64,000 nt of DNA from Fictibacillus marinisediminis (GCF_023149135.1 NZ_JAIWJX010000002.1:1612001-1676000); one strand, 5' to 3'. Counted from the stretch's first letter, positions 37,586-46,930 are shown. Translations and numbers: made by a program. Notes: generated by a model from the sequence alone, not told the origin.

Positions 37586-37619
37586 TGCATAAAAATCCAA
37601 ATATATAAATTAATATACA
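37586..37619 (+). promoter_or_regulatory. two ARG-box-like sites before carA
   Basis: TGCATAAAAATCCA (37586-37599) fits the ArgR/AhrC 14-mer pattern fully, and TAAATTAATATACA (37606-37619) at all but one fixed position. Centres are 20 bp apart, the same spacing as at argC. No clean -35 was found, so it may act on read-through from argC or on a weak internal promoter. Confidence 0.6.
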
Positions 37620-37630
37620 AAGGAGAAGGA

Positions 37631-38713
37631 ATGATGAAAGGATACTTGCAGCTTTCTAATGGTGAAAGTTTTAAAGGGAATTGGCACGGGAAGCCGCAAT
37701 GCTCGAGCGGTGAAGTGGTGTTTTTTACCGGAATGACCGGATATCAGGAGGTACTGAGCGATCCTTCTTATCACGGACAGATTGTTGTTTTTGCTTATCC
37801 TCTCATCGGAAATTATGGGATCAATAAAGAAGACTTTGAATCTATCGTTCCTCAGCCAGCCGGAGTGGTGACATGCTCTGCAGATGAAGAAGGCCATCAC
37901 TATCAGAGCCAGGAGTCATTCACGGCTTTACTGAAGAAGCATAATATACCGCATTTGAGCGGAGCAGACACCCGTTCTCTAATAAAATTGATCCGTTCCG
38001 AGGGAGACATGAAAGGGTTATTAACCAGCAGTGAACAAACCCTGCAGGATTTCAAAGAACAAAAAGGGATGCAGGGAAGGCTTGTGAAAGAAGTAGCCGT
38101 GACAAAACCTGAGGTGTACGGCAAAGGAAAAACACATATCGTAATGATTGATTTCGGATATAAAAAATCCATTTTGGATGCTTTAATCTCGTCGGGATGC
38201 AAGGTGACCATCGTCCCTTATGATACACAAGAAGAAGTTCTCCATAAATTAAAACCGGATGGCCTTCTCTTTTCAAATGGACCGGGCAATCCAAAAGAAC
38301 TGGCACCCTATATGCCAGTGTACAGAAGGCTAGCCGAGCTCTACCCTACATTTGGTATTTGTCTTGGTCATCAGCTTTTGGCACTGGCTTTCGGCGGAAA
38401 CACTAAAAAATTGAAGTTCGGACACCGGGGAGCGAACCATCCCATCATTAATGTGAGAACGAATAAAGTGGCGATGAGCTCGCAAAATCATGGCTATGTT
38501 GTGGAGGAAAAAAGTTTACTTCATACCGGGTTTCAAGTGCTCTATAAAAATATCAATGATGGAAGTGTGGAAGGGATGTTTCATGAAACACATCCGGTCA
38601 TGACGGTCCAGTTTCATCCTGAAGCCAATCCTGGACCGGAAGACCATGCTCATATGTTCAGCAGTTTTATTGAACTAATAAAAGAAAAGAGGAGCGAAAA
38701 GATCTATGCCTAA
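37631..38713 (+). CDS. carA: carbamoyl-phosphate synthase small subunit (arginine-linked)
   Basis: Glutaminase subunit, 360 residues: N-terminal CPSase domain (FFTGMTGYQEVLSDPSY), C-terminal class I amidotransferase with nucleophile Cys in FGICLGHQLLA and His/Glu in QFHPEANPGPED. Start ATG 37631 or 37634 after AAAGGAG. Overlaps carB by 8 bases. Location with arg genes makes it the arginine-specific enzyme rather than the pyrimidine one. Confidence 0.95.
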   Translation: MMKGYLQLSNGESFKGNWHGKPQCSSGEVVFFTGMTGYQEVLSDPSYHGQIVVFAYPLIGNYGINKEDFESIVPQPAGVVTCSADEEGHHYQSQESFTALLKKHNIPHLSGADTRSLIKLIRSEGDMKGLLTSSEQTLQDFKEQKGMQGRLVKEVAVTKPEVYGKGKTHIVMIDFGYKKSILDALISSGCKVTIVPYDTQEEVLHKLKPDGLLFSNGPGNPKELAPYMPVYRRLAELYPTFGICLGHQLLALAFGGNTKKLKFGHRGANHPIINVRTNKVAMSSQNHGYVVEEKSLLHTGFQVLYKNINDGSVEGMFHETHPVMTVQFHPEANPGPEDHAHMFSSFIELIKEKRSEKIYA

Positions 38714-41700
38714 GCAGCAAGAGATTCATAGTGTCCTGGTGATTGGTTCGGGGCCTATCGTCATTGGGCAGGCAGCTGAATTTGATTATGCAGGAACACA
38801 AGCCTGTGCAGCGCTGAAAGAAGAAGGAATACATGTTGTTCTCGTCAATAATAATCCGGCTACCATCATGACGGATGAAACGTATGCCAATAAAGTATAT
38901 TTTGAACCTCTGACTGCCCAGTCCTTGGCAAGCATTATCTCAAAGGAAAAACCTGACGGACTTTTGGCTTCAGTCGGCGGGCAAACCGGGTTGAATTTGG
39001 CAATGGAGCTTCAGGAAAAAGGGATTTTAGAGGAACACAATGTAAAACTGCTTGGGACAAATTTGGAGTCCATTAAAAAAGCAGAAGACCGCGAGCTTTT
39101 CCGTGCATTGATGCATGAGCTTGATGAACCTGTGCCCGACAGTGAAATTGTAACAACAGCTGAAGAAGCTGCTGCGTTTGCAGGAAATATAGGGTTTCCG
39201 GTCATTATTCGTCCAGCATACACGCTGGGAGGCTTCGGGGGCGGGACTGCGCATACAGAGCACGACCTGAATGTCATCGTTAAAAAAGGTCTATCAGCAA
39301 GTCCGATCGGCCAATGTCTGATCGAGAAAAGCATTGCCGGATTTAAGGAAATTGAATATGAGGTGGTACGCGACTGCAATGATACGTGTATCACGATATG
39401 CAATATGGAAAATATTGATCCGGTAGGCATACATACCGGTGATTCGATGGTTGTCGCACCAAGCCAGACAATGACAGACCAGGAATACCACATGCTTCGT
39501 TCGTCAGCCATAAAAATCATCAGGGAACTTGGTATCATCGGCGGCTGTAATATCCAGTTCGCTCTTGATCCAGAAAGCAAAGCATATTACTTGATTGAGG
39601 TGAACCCTCGTTTAAGCCGTTCATCTGCGCTGGCTTCAAAAGCAACCGGATATCCAATCGCAAAAATAGCAGCAAAATTAAGTGTTGGTTATCAGCTTCA
39701 TGAACTGAAAAATCCTGTTACTGGTTCAACGTTTGCCAGCTTTGAACCGGCTTTGGACTATATTACGGTTAAAATGCCGCGCTGGCCGTTTGACAAATTT
39801 CCGGAAGCAGAAAGAAAACTCGGAACGCAAATGAAGGCCACCGGAGAAGTGATGGCGATCGAGAGGAACCTGGAAGCGGCTTTGCAAAAGGCTGTCCGTT
39901 CTCTGGAACTGGACACGGAAAGTATTTTTTTGCAGGAGCTTAAGACATGGGGGAGCGGGAAGCTGAAAAATCTTTTATTAGAAGCGGACGACCGCCGGTT
40001 CTTTGCGATCACCGAATTGCTCAGCAGGGGAACTTCGGTTGAAAAGATTCATGAATGGACGAAAATCAATTCATTTTTTCTTGCTTCATTTAAAAAACTA
40101 ACTGACCTCGACCAGCATATCAAATCAAGCTCAATGGAAAACAACAATCTGAATCATCTGGCTGATTGGAAAGCTGCGGGGTTCTCTGACCAGACTGTAG
40201 CAGCGTCATGGGGTGTAGCCGAAAATGAAGTGAGACAAATAAGGATTAAAGCAGGAATTGTTCCTTCCTATAAAATGGTCGACACGTGCGCTGCAGAATT
40301 TACCGCAGATACCGCTTATTATTACTCGAGCTGGAGAGGAAAAAGTGACAAAACACCAGTGGACAAAGAAAAAGTTGCCATTATCGGTTCTGGCCCAATC
40401 CGGATCGGTCAGGGAGTGGAGTTTGATTATTGCTGTGTTCATGGGGTAATGGCCCTGCAGCAGGAAGGCTATGAGACCATTCTGATCAATAATAATCCCG
40501 AAACCGTAAGTACTGATTTTGAGGTCGCGGATACACTTTATTTTGAGCCACTCTCATTTGAAGACATCATGAACGTACTGGATTTTGAAGGAGCTGAAAA
40601 AGCCATTCTTCAATTTGGCGGCCAGACAGCCATCAATGTAGCAAACCAGCTGGAAGAGGCCGGAATCCAAGTTCTTGGTTCAAATGCGGATCTGATCGAT
40701 GAAATGGAGAACAGGGATCGGTTTTATCACTTTCTGAAAAAATGCGGCATCCCTCATGTGCCAGGGGAAACAGCGTATGATCAGCAAGAAGTACTGACAT
40801 CCGCACAGAAGATCGGCTACCCGGTCTTGCTTCGCCCTTCCTACGTAATCGGTGGGAAAGGAATGATGATTGTTCACTGTGATGAGGAACTGAAGAATTA
40901 TATGAACACACAGGCCATCGAGTTTCCCGTCCTAGTCGACCGTTATATTGCCGGAAAAGAGGCGGAAGTGGATGTCTTGACGGACGGAGAAAAGGTATTT
41001 ATTCCTGGGATTTTCGAACATATCGAGCCAGCTGGCATCCATTCTGGAGACAGCACAGCTATCACACCTCCAGTCAGCCTGCAAAAAAGCACGATAGAAC
41101 ATATCGTCACATACACCCAAATTATAGCAAGTTCTATGCCATTCAAAGGAATATTCAATATCCAGTTCGTCATCGATGGAAACCAGGTATATGTCCTTGA
41201 GATCAACCCTCGCGCATCGAGGACTGCACCAATATTTAATAAAATATCAGGTGTGAACGTTATACAGGCATCAGTACAAGTCATGATTGGTAAAACATTG
41301 CCTGAGATCGGAATAGAATCCGGACTAAATGAAAGCCATTATTTTGCTGTAAAAGCACCGGTATTCTCCAATGTTAAGCTTCCAGGACTCTCGCCAAAAA
41401 CCGCACCAATCATGCGTTCAACCGGAGAGGTTCTTGGAATTGGAGATTCTGTAGGGGAAGCCGTACAAAAAATCTTTACAGGATGCAATCCAGCTGCGCG
41501 AACAGGAGATGCTTCGATGCCAGCCAGCCTTTTTGCAGACATGGAGGAAAAACTGCTTTCTATAGAAGAAACACAACTTCTTCAAAATTGGAAAGAGAAA
41601 GGCATGGAGGTGTTCTTTCCTTCACAGCTGTCTTTTTCAGAGTGGAACCAATCGAGGCAGACGGGCATTTATTTTTCAACGGGCAGTGATGAACAATCGC

Positions 41701-41849
41701 ATGAAAGATTAATGGAAGCCAGCCTGGCGGGCAATTATATCTTTACACAATGGGAAACATGCGCGTTCTATCAGCATGGCCTAAATCTCCCAATCGAGAA
41801 TTTTGTTCATATAAAAGAAATACAAGAAAGAAAGGGAGTCAAAATATGA
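38706..41849 (+). CDS. carB: carbamoyl-phosphate synthase large subunit (arginine-linked)
   Basis: 1047 residues. Two homologous ATP-grasp halves: GSGPIVIGQAAEFDYAGTQA near the start and GSGPIRIGQGVEFDYCCVHG near residue 560; both have EVNPRLSRSSAL / EINPRASRTAPI motifs. The C-terminal MGS-like allosteric region is short, as in the arginine-type enzyme of B. subtilis. Start overlaps carA; the stop overlaps the argF start (ATGA). Confidence 0.96.
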   Translation: MPKQQEIHSVLVIGSGPIVIGQAAEFDYAGTQACAALKEEGIHVVLVNNNPATIMTDETYANKVYFEPLTAQSLASIISKEKPDGLLASVGGQTGLNLAMELQEKGILEEHNVKLLGTNLESIKKAEDRELFRALMHELDEPVPDSEIVTTAEEAAAFAGNIGFPVIIRPAYTLGGFGGGTAHTEHDLNVIVKKGLSASPIGQCLIEKSIAGFKEIEYEVVRDCNDTCITICNMENIDPVGIHTGDSMVVAPSQTMTDQEYHMLRSSAIKIIRELGIIGGCNIQFALDPESKAYYLIEVNPRLSRSSALASKATGYPIAKIAAKLSVGYQLHELKNPVTGSTFASFEPALDYITVKMPRWPFDKFPEAERKLGTQMKATGEVMAIERNLEAALQKAVRSLELDTESIFLQELKTWGSGKLKNLLLEADDRRFFAITELLSRGTSVEKIHEWTKINSFFLASFKKLTDLDQHIKSSSMENNNLNHLADWKAAGFSDQTVAASWGVAENEVRQIRIKAGIVPSYKMVDTCAAEFTADTAYYYSSWRGKSDKTPVDKEKVAIIGSGPIRIGQGVEFDYCCVHGVMALQQEGYETILINNNPETVSTDFEVADTLYFEPLSFEDIMNVLDFEGAEKAILQFGGQTAINVANQLEEAGIQVLGSNADLIDEMENRDRFYHFLKKCGIPHVPGETAYDQQEVLTSAQKIGYPVLLRPSYVIGGKGMMIVHCDEELKNYMNTQAIEFPVLVDRYIAGKEAEVDVLTDGEKVFIPGIFEHIEPAGIHSGDSTAITPPVSLQKSTIEHIVTYTQIIASSMPFKGIFNIQFVIDGNQVYVLEINPRASRTAPIFNKISGVNVIQASVQVMIGKTLPEIGIESGLNESHYFAVKAPVFSNVKLPGLSPKTAPIMRSTGEVLGIGDSVGEAVQKIFTGCNPAARTGDASMPASLFADMEEKLLSIEETQLLQNWKEKGMEVFFPSQLSFSEWNQSRQTGIYFSTGSDEQSHERLMEASLAGNYIFTQWETCAFYQHGLNLPIENFVHIKEIQERKGVKI

Positions 41850-42790
41850 ATCCGATGATATCCATTACAGAAACATCACTTACAGGCAAGGATCTGTTAA
41901 CATTGGCAGACTGGAAGGCGGATGAAATCAAGCAAATCCTTCACTATGCCATTCAGCTGAAGAAGGAAAAGCAGCCCAAGCAGCTGCTGGCAGGGAAAAC
42001 GCTCGGAATGATTTTTGAAAAGTCATCTACAAGAACCAGGGTATCTTTTGAAGTCGGTATGCTGCAGTTGGGCGGTCATGCTCTTCACCTAAGTTCCCGC
42101 GATATTCAAATGGGGAGAGGAGAATCCATCGCCGACACTGCAAAAGTGCTGTCAAGGTATCTAGATGCGATTATGATCAGAACATTTGATCATGAGATTG
42201 TAGAAGAACTTGCTCTTCATGCTGATATACCAGTGATTAACGGACTAACCGATGATTATCACCCATGTCAGGTTTTGGCTGATCTGATGACCATACTTGA
42301 ATATAAATCATCTTTTGCAGGCAAAAAATTGACGTATATCGGCGATGGAAATAACATGGCCCACTCGTTAATGATCGGCTCGGCTAAAGTGGGACTGGAC
42401 TGTACCATTGTGGCACCGAAGAATTATAAGCCGAAAGCGGAGATTGTAAGTAAAGCGCAGGAAATTGCAAAAGAATCGGGTGCGAAGATTCTTGTGACCA
42501 ATGATTTAAAAGAAGGCATACAACATGCCGATATCGTGTATACCGATGTATGGGCAAGCATGGGCTGGGAAGACGAAACCAATGAGCGTCTCGAAGCCTT
42601 CAAAGATTATCAAGTTAACATCGAATCTTTAGCAGGCGCAAATCCAGATTATATTTTCATGCATTGCCTGCCTGCACACCGAGGGGAAGAAGTGACAGGT
42701 GAAATAATAGATGGGCCTCATTCCGTTGTCTTTGAGGAAGCAGAAAACCGTCTGCATGTTCAAAAAGCACTGCTTGCATCTGTCATGTAA
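41846..42790 (+). CDS. argF: ornithine carbamoyltransferase
   Basis: 314-residue transcarbamoylase: carbamoyl-phosphate loop KSSTRTRVSFE, ornithine loop MHCLPAHRGEE, and HPCQVLADLMT. Start ATG 41846 follows AAAGGGAG and overlaps the carB stop; an upstream frame to 41750 is a shadow of carB. Last gene of the arginine run. Only a weak hairpin (AACACA / TGTGTT) follows, with no T run. Confidence 0.95.
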   Translation: MNPMISITETSLTGKDLLTLADWKADEIKQILHYAIQLKKEKQPKQLLAGKTLGMIFEKSSTRTRVSFEVGMLQLGGHALHLSSRDIQMGRGESIADTAKVLSRYLDAIMIRTFDHEIVEELALHADIPVINGLTDDYHPCQVLADLMTILEYKSSFAGKKLTYIGDGNNMAHSLMIGSAKVGLDCTIVAPKNYKPKAEIVSKAQEIAKESGAKILVTNDLKEGIQHADIVYTDVWASMGWEDETNERLEAFKDYQVNIESLAGANPDYIFMHCLPAHRGEEVTGEIIDGPHSVVFEEAENRLHVQKALLASVM

Positions 42791-42845
42791 AGGGATGAAC
42801 ACATTGGGGCTGGGTGAATAACATGTGTTAGTAAGGAGGTGCCCC

Positions 42846-43247
42846 ATGTTTAATAACCAGAATCCTTATTATGCTCAACAGCAAGGTTTCCAGCCGCAAG
42901 GCTACCAGCAACCGCAGCCGGGCTATCAGCCGCAAGGCTTCCCGCCGAATCCTCAAATGGCCAAAAAGATGCAGAAGCTGTGCCGGAAAAACATTCAGCG
43001 ATTTGTTTCGGTAACCATGCTCGATGGCAGTGTATACGATGGATTTATTGAATTCATGGACGGACAGAATATTTATTTTGCTTCTCCCATTATTGATGAG
43101 GGGCAGGACAGTGAAAGAGAGAACAACGAAACCGAATACGATTATCCATATTACGGGTTTTCACAGCCTGTAAGAAGCTATGAAATTGAACGGTTTATCA
43201 TCCCGGTATCCAACCTGGCGAACGTCACGCCTGTTCCTTATTACTAA
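42846..43247 (+). CDS. Gln/Pro-rich protein with a possible Sm-like domain, unknown function
   Basis: 133 residues. Residues 1-40 are Gln/Tyr/Pro/Gly-rich with repeats of QGFQPQGYQ / GYQPQGFPP type. Residues ~48-85 (NIQRFVSVTMLDGSVYDGFI, then FASPII) look like the strand pattern of an Sm/Lsm fold; an acidic stretch (DSERENNETEYDY) and FIIPVSNLANVTPVPYY follow. Start at 42846 has AAGGAGGTG 5 bases upstream. It could be a spore-surface protein (composition) or an RNA-binding one; I do not recognise it with certainty. Confidence 0.8.
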   Translation: MFNNQNPYYAQQQGFQPQGYQQPQPGYQPQGFPPNPQMAKKMQKLCRKNIQRFVSVTMLDGSVYDGFIEFMDGQNIYFASPIIDEGQDSERENNETEYDYPYYGFSQPVRSYEIERFIIPVSNLANVTPVPYY

Positions 43248-43255
43248 TTTCCGAG

Positions 43256-43280
43256 CCAGCCAGTATTGGTTGGTTTTTTT
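43256..43280 (+). terminator. terminator after the Gln/Pro-rich gene
   Basis: CCAGCC-agtatt-GGTTGG (one G-U pair) followed by seven T, immediately after the stop codon. Confidence 0.75.
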
Positions 43281-43333
43281 GTGTGTTTTTGGGAATAGTA
43301 AACAACGAAAATGTAAAAAGGAGTGTGGAAACA

Positions 43334-43513
43334 TTGGGTCAGAATCATCAATTTAAACATGGGCAAAAGGCTCCAAACAATGGCATCTATGTAGAAATCG
43401 GCGAAACCGGAAGCATGGTCAACGATCCGCAAGAGGTCCAGCTTAGTACGGGGGATCCATTTCCGAAAAATTCAAATCATAACCGTGTTTGGACCTATAA
43501 ACGAAAGCCTTGA
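43334..43513 (+). CDS. yjzC: YjzC-like 59-residue protein
   Basis: Starts MGQNHQFKHGQKAPNNG and ends NHNRVWTYKRKP, which I recognise as YjzC of B. subtilis, also encoded after argF there. Start TTG 43334 is taken because it gives the known N-terminus; AAGGAG lies 11 bases upstream, a long spacing. In-frame GTG 43325 is too close to that site. Function unknown. Confidence 0.85.
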   Translation: MGQNHQFKHGQKAPNNGIYVEIGETGSMVNDPQEVQLSTGDPFPKNSNHNRVWTYKRKP

Positions 43514-43544
43514 TTATGCTGAAAATAGAGATTGGCGCGTAAAA

Positions 43545-43575
43545 GAAAAAAGGACCTGGGATCAGGTCCTTTTTT
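43545..43575. terminator. bidirectional terminator between yjzC and the M20 gene
   Basis: AAAAAAGGACCTG / CAGGTCCTTTTTT with a 4-base loop. The last codons and stop of the minus-strand gene lie inside it. Confidence 0.93.
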
Positions 43576-44734
43576 CGCGGTTTTCAAATTCTTCTTTAAC
43601 AGCCTTTAGAAGGTCTGGATTTGTCAGTAGATCATAGCCGGTTAAAGCCAGTGATTTTGCGCCGATGAGCATTCCATCATAGCCCTTTTCTGAATTGGCT
43701 GCAGTGCAAAATTCTCTCGTATGGAGATTATGAAAGGCATCCGTAATCTTAATATACGGGTGGATCGCTGGTATAACCTGGCTCACATTACCTAAATCGA
43801 GTGATCCATGGTCATTCCCTGTTTCAATTTCTTCAAGCGGAATGCCGAGTGAAACAAGATTTTTTGTAAACGCATCTGACATGGATTCATTCGTAAGCAG
43901 GTTGGCGTAGCCGAGTTCATAGTGTGAGGCTTCCCATTCACAGCCCGAACCCATAGCTGCTCCTGCAGCACAGTCCTTTACTCTTCTCACCAGCTCTGGC
44001 AGCTGTTCAACTGTAGATGCACGCACATAAAATTTAGCCTGTGTCTGATCCGGAATCACATTCGGAACGGTTCCGCCTTTAGTGATTACACCATGGATCC
44101 GGACATCTGGGGTGACCTGCTGTCTGAGAGCATTCACATTGTTAAACAATGAAATGACAGCATCCAGAGCATTGATTCCTTCATGAGGTGAAGCAGCAGC
44201 ATGCGCGGATTTGCCCTTAAAGTCAAATTGCAGAGCTTCCATCGCCATACTCGATCCGCTTCGTTCAAAGGCTTTGTATGGATGGCACATGAGAGCAGCA
44301 TCTGCTCGGTCAAAGTATCCTTTATCCGTAAGGTGGACCTTGGCTCCTCCAGTTTCTTCTGCAGGCGTTCCGTATACAAGTACTTTTCCTCCGGTCTCGG
44401 CAGCCACTCGGCTAAGTGCAATTCCGGCAGCCGTACTCATCGTTCCAATCAAATTGTGACCGCAAGCGTGGTCAATTTCCGGAAGTGCATCATATTCTGC
44501 AAGAAAGCTGATGGAAGGTCCGGATTGTCCGCTGTCATAAACAGCAATAAATGCCGTTTCCATTCCCTCGATATTCTCTTCAACCTCAAAACCAAATGAT
44601 CTTAATGTGTCAATGAGTTTATTGGATGACTGATATTCATTATAGCCAAGCTCGGGATGCTCCCAAATAAAGCGGGCAACTTCTTTAAATAAGTCAAAAT
44701 TGTCATCCAGGAAAGCGGTAATGGATTCTTTCAT
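43562..44734 (-). CDS. M20-family amidohydrolase/peptidase (AbgB-like)
   Basis: Zinc hydrolase of 390 residues, probably cutting N-acyl amino acids or p-aminobenzoyl-glutamate-like amides. Metal and catalytic motifs: AEYDALPEIDHACGHN, GTPAEETGG (general-base Glu), MCHPY and the dimerisation domain (KGKSAHAAASPHEGINALDA). Substrate is not certain. The usual yjzC-yjzD neighbours in B. subtilis are separated here by this gene. Confidence 0.85.
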   Translation of the reverse strand: MKESITAFLDDNFDLFKEVARFIWEHPELGYNEYQSSNKLIDTLRSFGFEVEENIEGMETAFIAVYDSGQSGPSISFLAEYDALPEIDHACGHNLIGTMSTAAGIALSRVAAETGGKVLVYGTPAEETGGAKVHLTDKGYFDRADAALMCHPYKAFERSGSSMAMEALQFDFKGKSAHAAASPHEGINALDAVISLFNNVNALRQQVTPDVRIHGVITKGGTVPNVIPDQTQAKFYVRASTVEQLPELVRRVKDCAAGAAMGSGCEWEASHYELGYANLLTNESMSDAFTKNLVSLGIPLEEIETGNDHGSLDLGNVSQVIPAIHPYIKITDAFHNLHTREFCTAANSEKGYDGMLIGAKSLALTGYDLLTNPDLLKAVKEEFENREKRT

Positions 44735-44764
44735 TCGATAACCTCCAATTGCGTCCTTATTATG

Positions 44765-44794
44765 AAAAAAAGCCCTTCACGGGTGTGATGGGCT
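44765..44794 (-). terminator. terminator of yjzD
   Basis: Minus-strand AGCCC..CAC / GTG..GGGCT interrupted stem followed by seven T, just after yjzD. Confidence 0.78.
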
Positions 44795-44804
44795 GCTATT
44801 TTGG

Positions 44805-44987
44805 TTATTCTGCAGTTTCTGCTTCATTTGGAAGTACAGCACCGATGATCATGATAAATACGGCAAAGACCACGCCAAATGTTGTAGCTTTTGCGAAGTC
44901 GTATGCTCCGCCCTGCATGGAAGCCAGTACATAAAATGCCATGTTGCTTAAAAGTAATGACCAGATTAACGTCCAGAAATAGCGCAT
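44805..44987 (-). CDS. yjzD: YjzD-like small membrane protein (DUF2929)
   Basis: 60 residues with two hydrophobic helices (WTLIWSLLLSNMAFYVLAS, VVFAVFIMIIGAVLP) and an acidic tail EAETAE. Matches YjzD of B. subtilis in pattern and neighbourhood. GAGGTGAAC precedes the ATG. Function unknown. Confidence 0.85.
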   Translation of the reverse strand: MRYFWTLIWSLLLSNMAFYVLASMQGGAYDFAKATTFGVVFAVFIMIIGAVLPNEAETAE

Positions 44988-45158
44988 TTAGTTCACCTCA
45001 GCTTTATGTAAACGAATTCTTCTCCTGATATAGTAACAAAAAATCAATGTTTTGTCTTTAAATGTTTTAGGAAATCAGCCAGGAATAGGCATATCCCTTC
45101 TCCTCTTTCACAGAACGGACATAGAATAAGTAAGAAAACTTTGGATGAGGGGAGAAAA

Positions 45159-45899
45159 GTGAGTATCGAAGAGAGAGCATTTAGCTTAGATGGACAATGG
45201 AATACAATACATCTTCCTGAACAGCCAAACGGTTTTGCTGTCATGGTATTTGGAGACTGCAATCATTTTGTTGATAATCATACAAGTTTATGGAAACAAA
45301 ACACCGACCGGTTCATGCTCATCCGTACCCTGATGGAAATGGGATACACCGTTTTTTATTCTCATCTATATGGACGCAACTGGGGTAACCCAGAGGCTGT
45401 AAATCTTGCGAGAAGAGTTTATCGATATGTTCTGAAATATGAAATTCTAAATCCGAAGATTCATATCCTCGCAGAGGGAATGGGTGCTCTAACCGCACTC
45501 GATTTTATCAATGATATGGAAGGATACATCCGGTCTGCCATTTTTATCAACCCCTGCCTGGATCTTAAGGGGCATTTTCAGCAGGAAAAGCAAAACAAAT
45601 TATTTTTAAAGCGAATCCGCAAAGAAATCAGCCAGGCTTACGGAATAAAAAACGAACAGATCGATGGATTTCTAGACAATGAAATGTCTCGGTTCACCCT
45701 GAAAAGCAATGTACCCATTAAAATTTTTCATGATGCAGCAGGTTCGGTTTATCCTTTCAAAGTGCATAGCCGGCCGTTTGAATCCTCTTGCCTTGAAAAA
45801 GGATTCTCTGTTTCGCTGACCATACAGATGCCGGGTAAAAGTGCAGAACGGTATACTGCCATCCCTTATTTTTTCAGCCGGTTTGAGACCATCCTGTGA
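45159..45899 (+). CDS. yjaU: YjaU-like protein of alpha/beta-hydrolase fold, apparently without nucleophile serine
   Basis: 246 residues, no signal peptide. The nucleophile elbow reads LAEGMGA, where the canonical GxSxG serine is Gly; later a HDAAGSVYP stretch sits where the catalytic Asp loop would be. It may therefore be non-catalytic. GTG 45159 is the start, with GAGGGGAG 5-6 bases upstream; TTG 45141 is not supported. Position between yjzD and yjaV matches B. subtilis; homology to YjaU is inferred from order. Confidence 0.78.
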   Translation: MSIEERAFSLDGQWNTIHLPEQPNGFAVMVFGDCNHFVDNHTSLWKQNTDRFMLIRTLMEMGYTVFYSHLYGRNWGNPEAVNLARRVYRYVLKYEILNPKIHILAEGMGALTALDFINDMEGYIRSAIFINPCLDLKGHFQQEKQNKLFLKRIRKEISQAYGIKNEQIDGFLDNEMSRFTLKSNVPIKIFHDAAGSVYPFKVHSRPFESSCLEKGFSVSLTIQMPGKSAERYTAIPYFFSRFETIL

Positions 45900-45998
45900 C
45901 TTTATTGTTGCAGGTTTTTTTGTGTGCTTTTCTTAAGATGCATACTCCTTAAGTTGAAAAATACGATATAGAGAAGGATAAAGAACGGAGGATTGTTC

Positions 45999-46901
45999 AT
46001 GAAACGAGCACTCGTTACAGGAGCAGCAGGTTTTATTGGCTCCCACTTATGTACCAAACTTTTAGAGGATGAAGTGGAGGTCATAGGAATCGATGGCTCC
46101 CCATCAACCGAAAAATTAGATTATATTGGAAGAAACGCAAACTTTGAACTCATTAATCAACGAATCGAACAGGCGGACCTGATGAAAATTATGCATAAGG
46201 TCGATGTGGTTTTCCATCTTGCCTGTGGGATTCAGCCTAATGAACAATGGAGTGATATTGAAGATAGAGTAAAGGACCATGTTCATTGTATGCGGCTGTT
46301 AGCGGAATCAATAGACAGCCGAAAAACGAAATTCATCTTTTCCTCTTCTTATGATGTGTATGGAAAAAAAACAGGTGAAGTTACAGAGAACTCTACAGCG
46401 AATCCGGAGACATTGTACGGATTGATTAAACTCACAGAAGAGAATTGCATTCGGATGGCTGCTGCAAAAAAGCATTTTTCATACGTCATTCTAAGATTTC
46501 CAACAGTATATGGACCTTGGCAGCCTGAGGGGATGACTTTTCAGCAGATCATCAGCGCAGACGAAGGAGAACGTGATGTAATGACGGTAAAAAAAGATTC
46601 TGTCACGGAGGATGCGATCTACGTTGAAGATGCTGTCAGAGCATTATGTCTGGCTGCAGAAAACAAAAGCAGAAATGCGATATATAATATAGTCAGCGGA
46701 TCAAGCGGAGAATGGCGCAAAGGATTAAAACTCCTATCTATAAAAGAAGATGAATTTCCAAAAGAAAAGCGAAACATGGTAGTTGTAGGAGAAAAGGCGG
46801 CTAAAGAACTTGGATTCCGCTCAGATGTTAAAATCGAAGAAGGTTTGAAAAAGCAGATTCAGCATAGCAAGGAAAGGCTCAAAAGTAGGTTTAAGGCATA
46901 A
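45999..46901 (+). CDS. yjaV: NAD-dependent epimerase/dehydratase (extended SDR)
   Basis: 300 residues: GAAGFIGSHL dinucleotide loop at the N-terminus, FSSSYDVYG (catalytic Ser/Thr region) and YGLIK (Tyr-x-x-x-Lys), then RFPTVYGPW. Likely acts on a nucleotide sugar; substrate unknown. ATG 45999 is preceded by GGAGG with 7-base spacing. The symbol rests on place in the order yjaU-yjaV-med-comZ and is less certain than the family. Confidence 0.8.
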   Translation: MKRALVTGAAGFIGSHLCTKLLEDEVEVIGIDGSPSTEKLDYIGRNANFELINQRIEQADLMKIMHKVDVVFHLACGIQPNEQWSDIEDRVKDHVHCMRLLAESIDSRKTKFIFSSSYDVYGKKTGEVTENSTANPETLYGLIKLTEENCIRMAAAKKHFSYVILRFPTVYGPWQPEGMTFQQIISADEGERDVMTVKKDSVTEDAIYVEDAVRALCLAAENKSRNAIYNIVSGSSGEWRKGLKLLSIKEDEFPKEKRNMVVVGEKAAKELGFRSDVKIEEGLKKQIQHSKERLKSRFKA

Positions 46902-46928
46902 AAAGGGAAAATATGTTTTCCCTTTTTT
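46902..46928 (+). terminator. terminator after the epimerase gene
   Basis: AAAAGGGAAAA / TTTTCCCTTTTTTT with a 4-base loop, directly after the stop. Confidence 0.92.
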
Positions 46929-46930
46929 TA

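Noticed and set aside
38706..41849. Several long ORFs of 60-190 codons on the other strand of carB
   Set aside because: They lie wholly inside carB, lack ribosome sites and look like codon-bias shadows.
42798..42830. Weak hairpin AACACA / TGTGTT after argF as a terminator
   Set aside because: Six pairs only, a long loop and no T run; the next gene begins within 20 bases.
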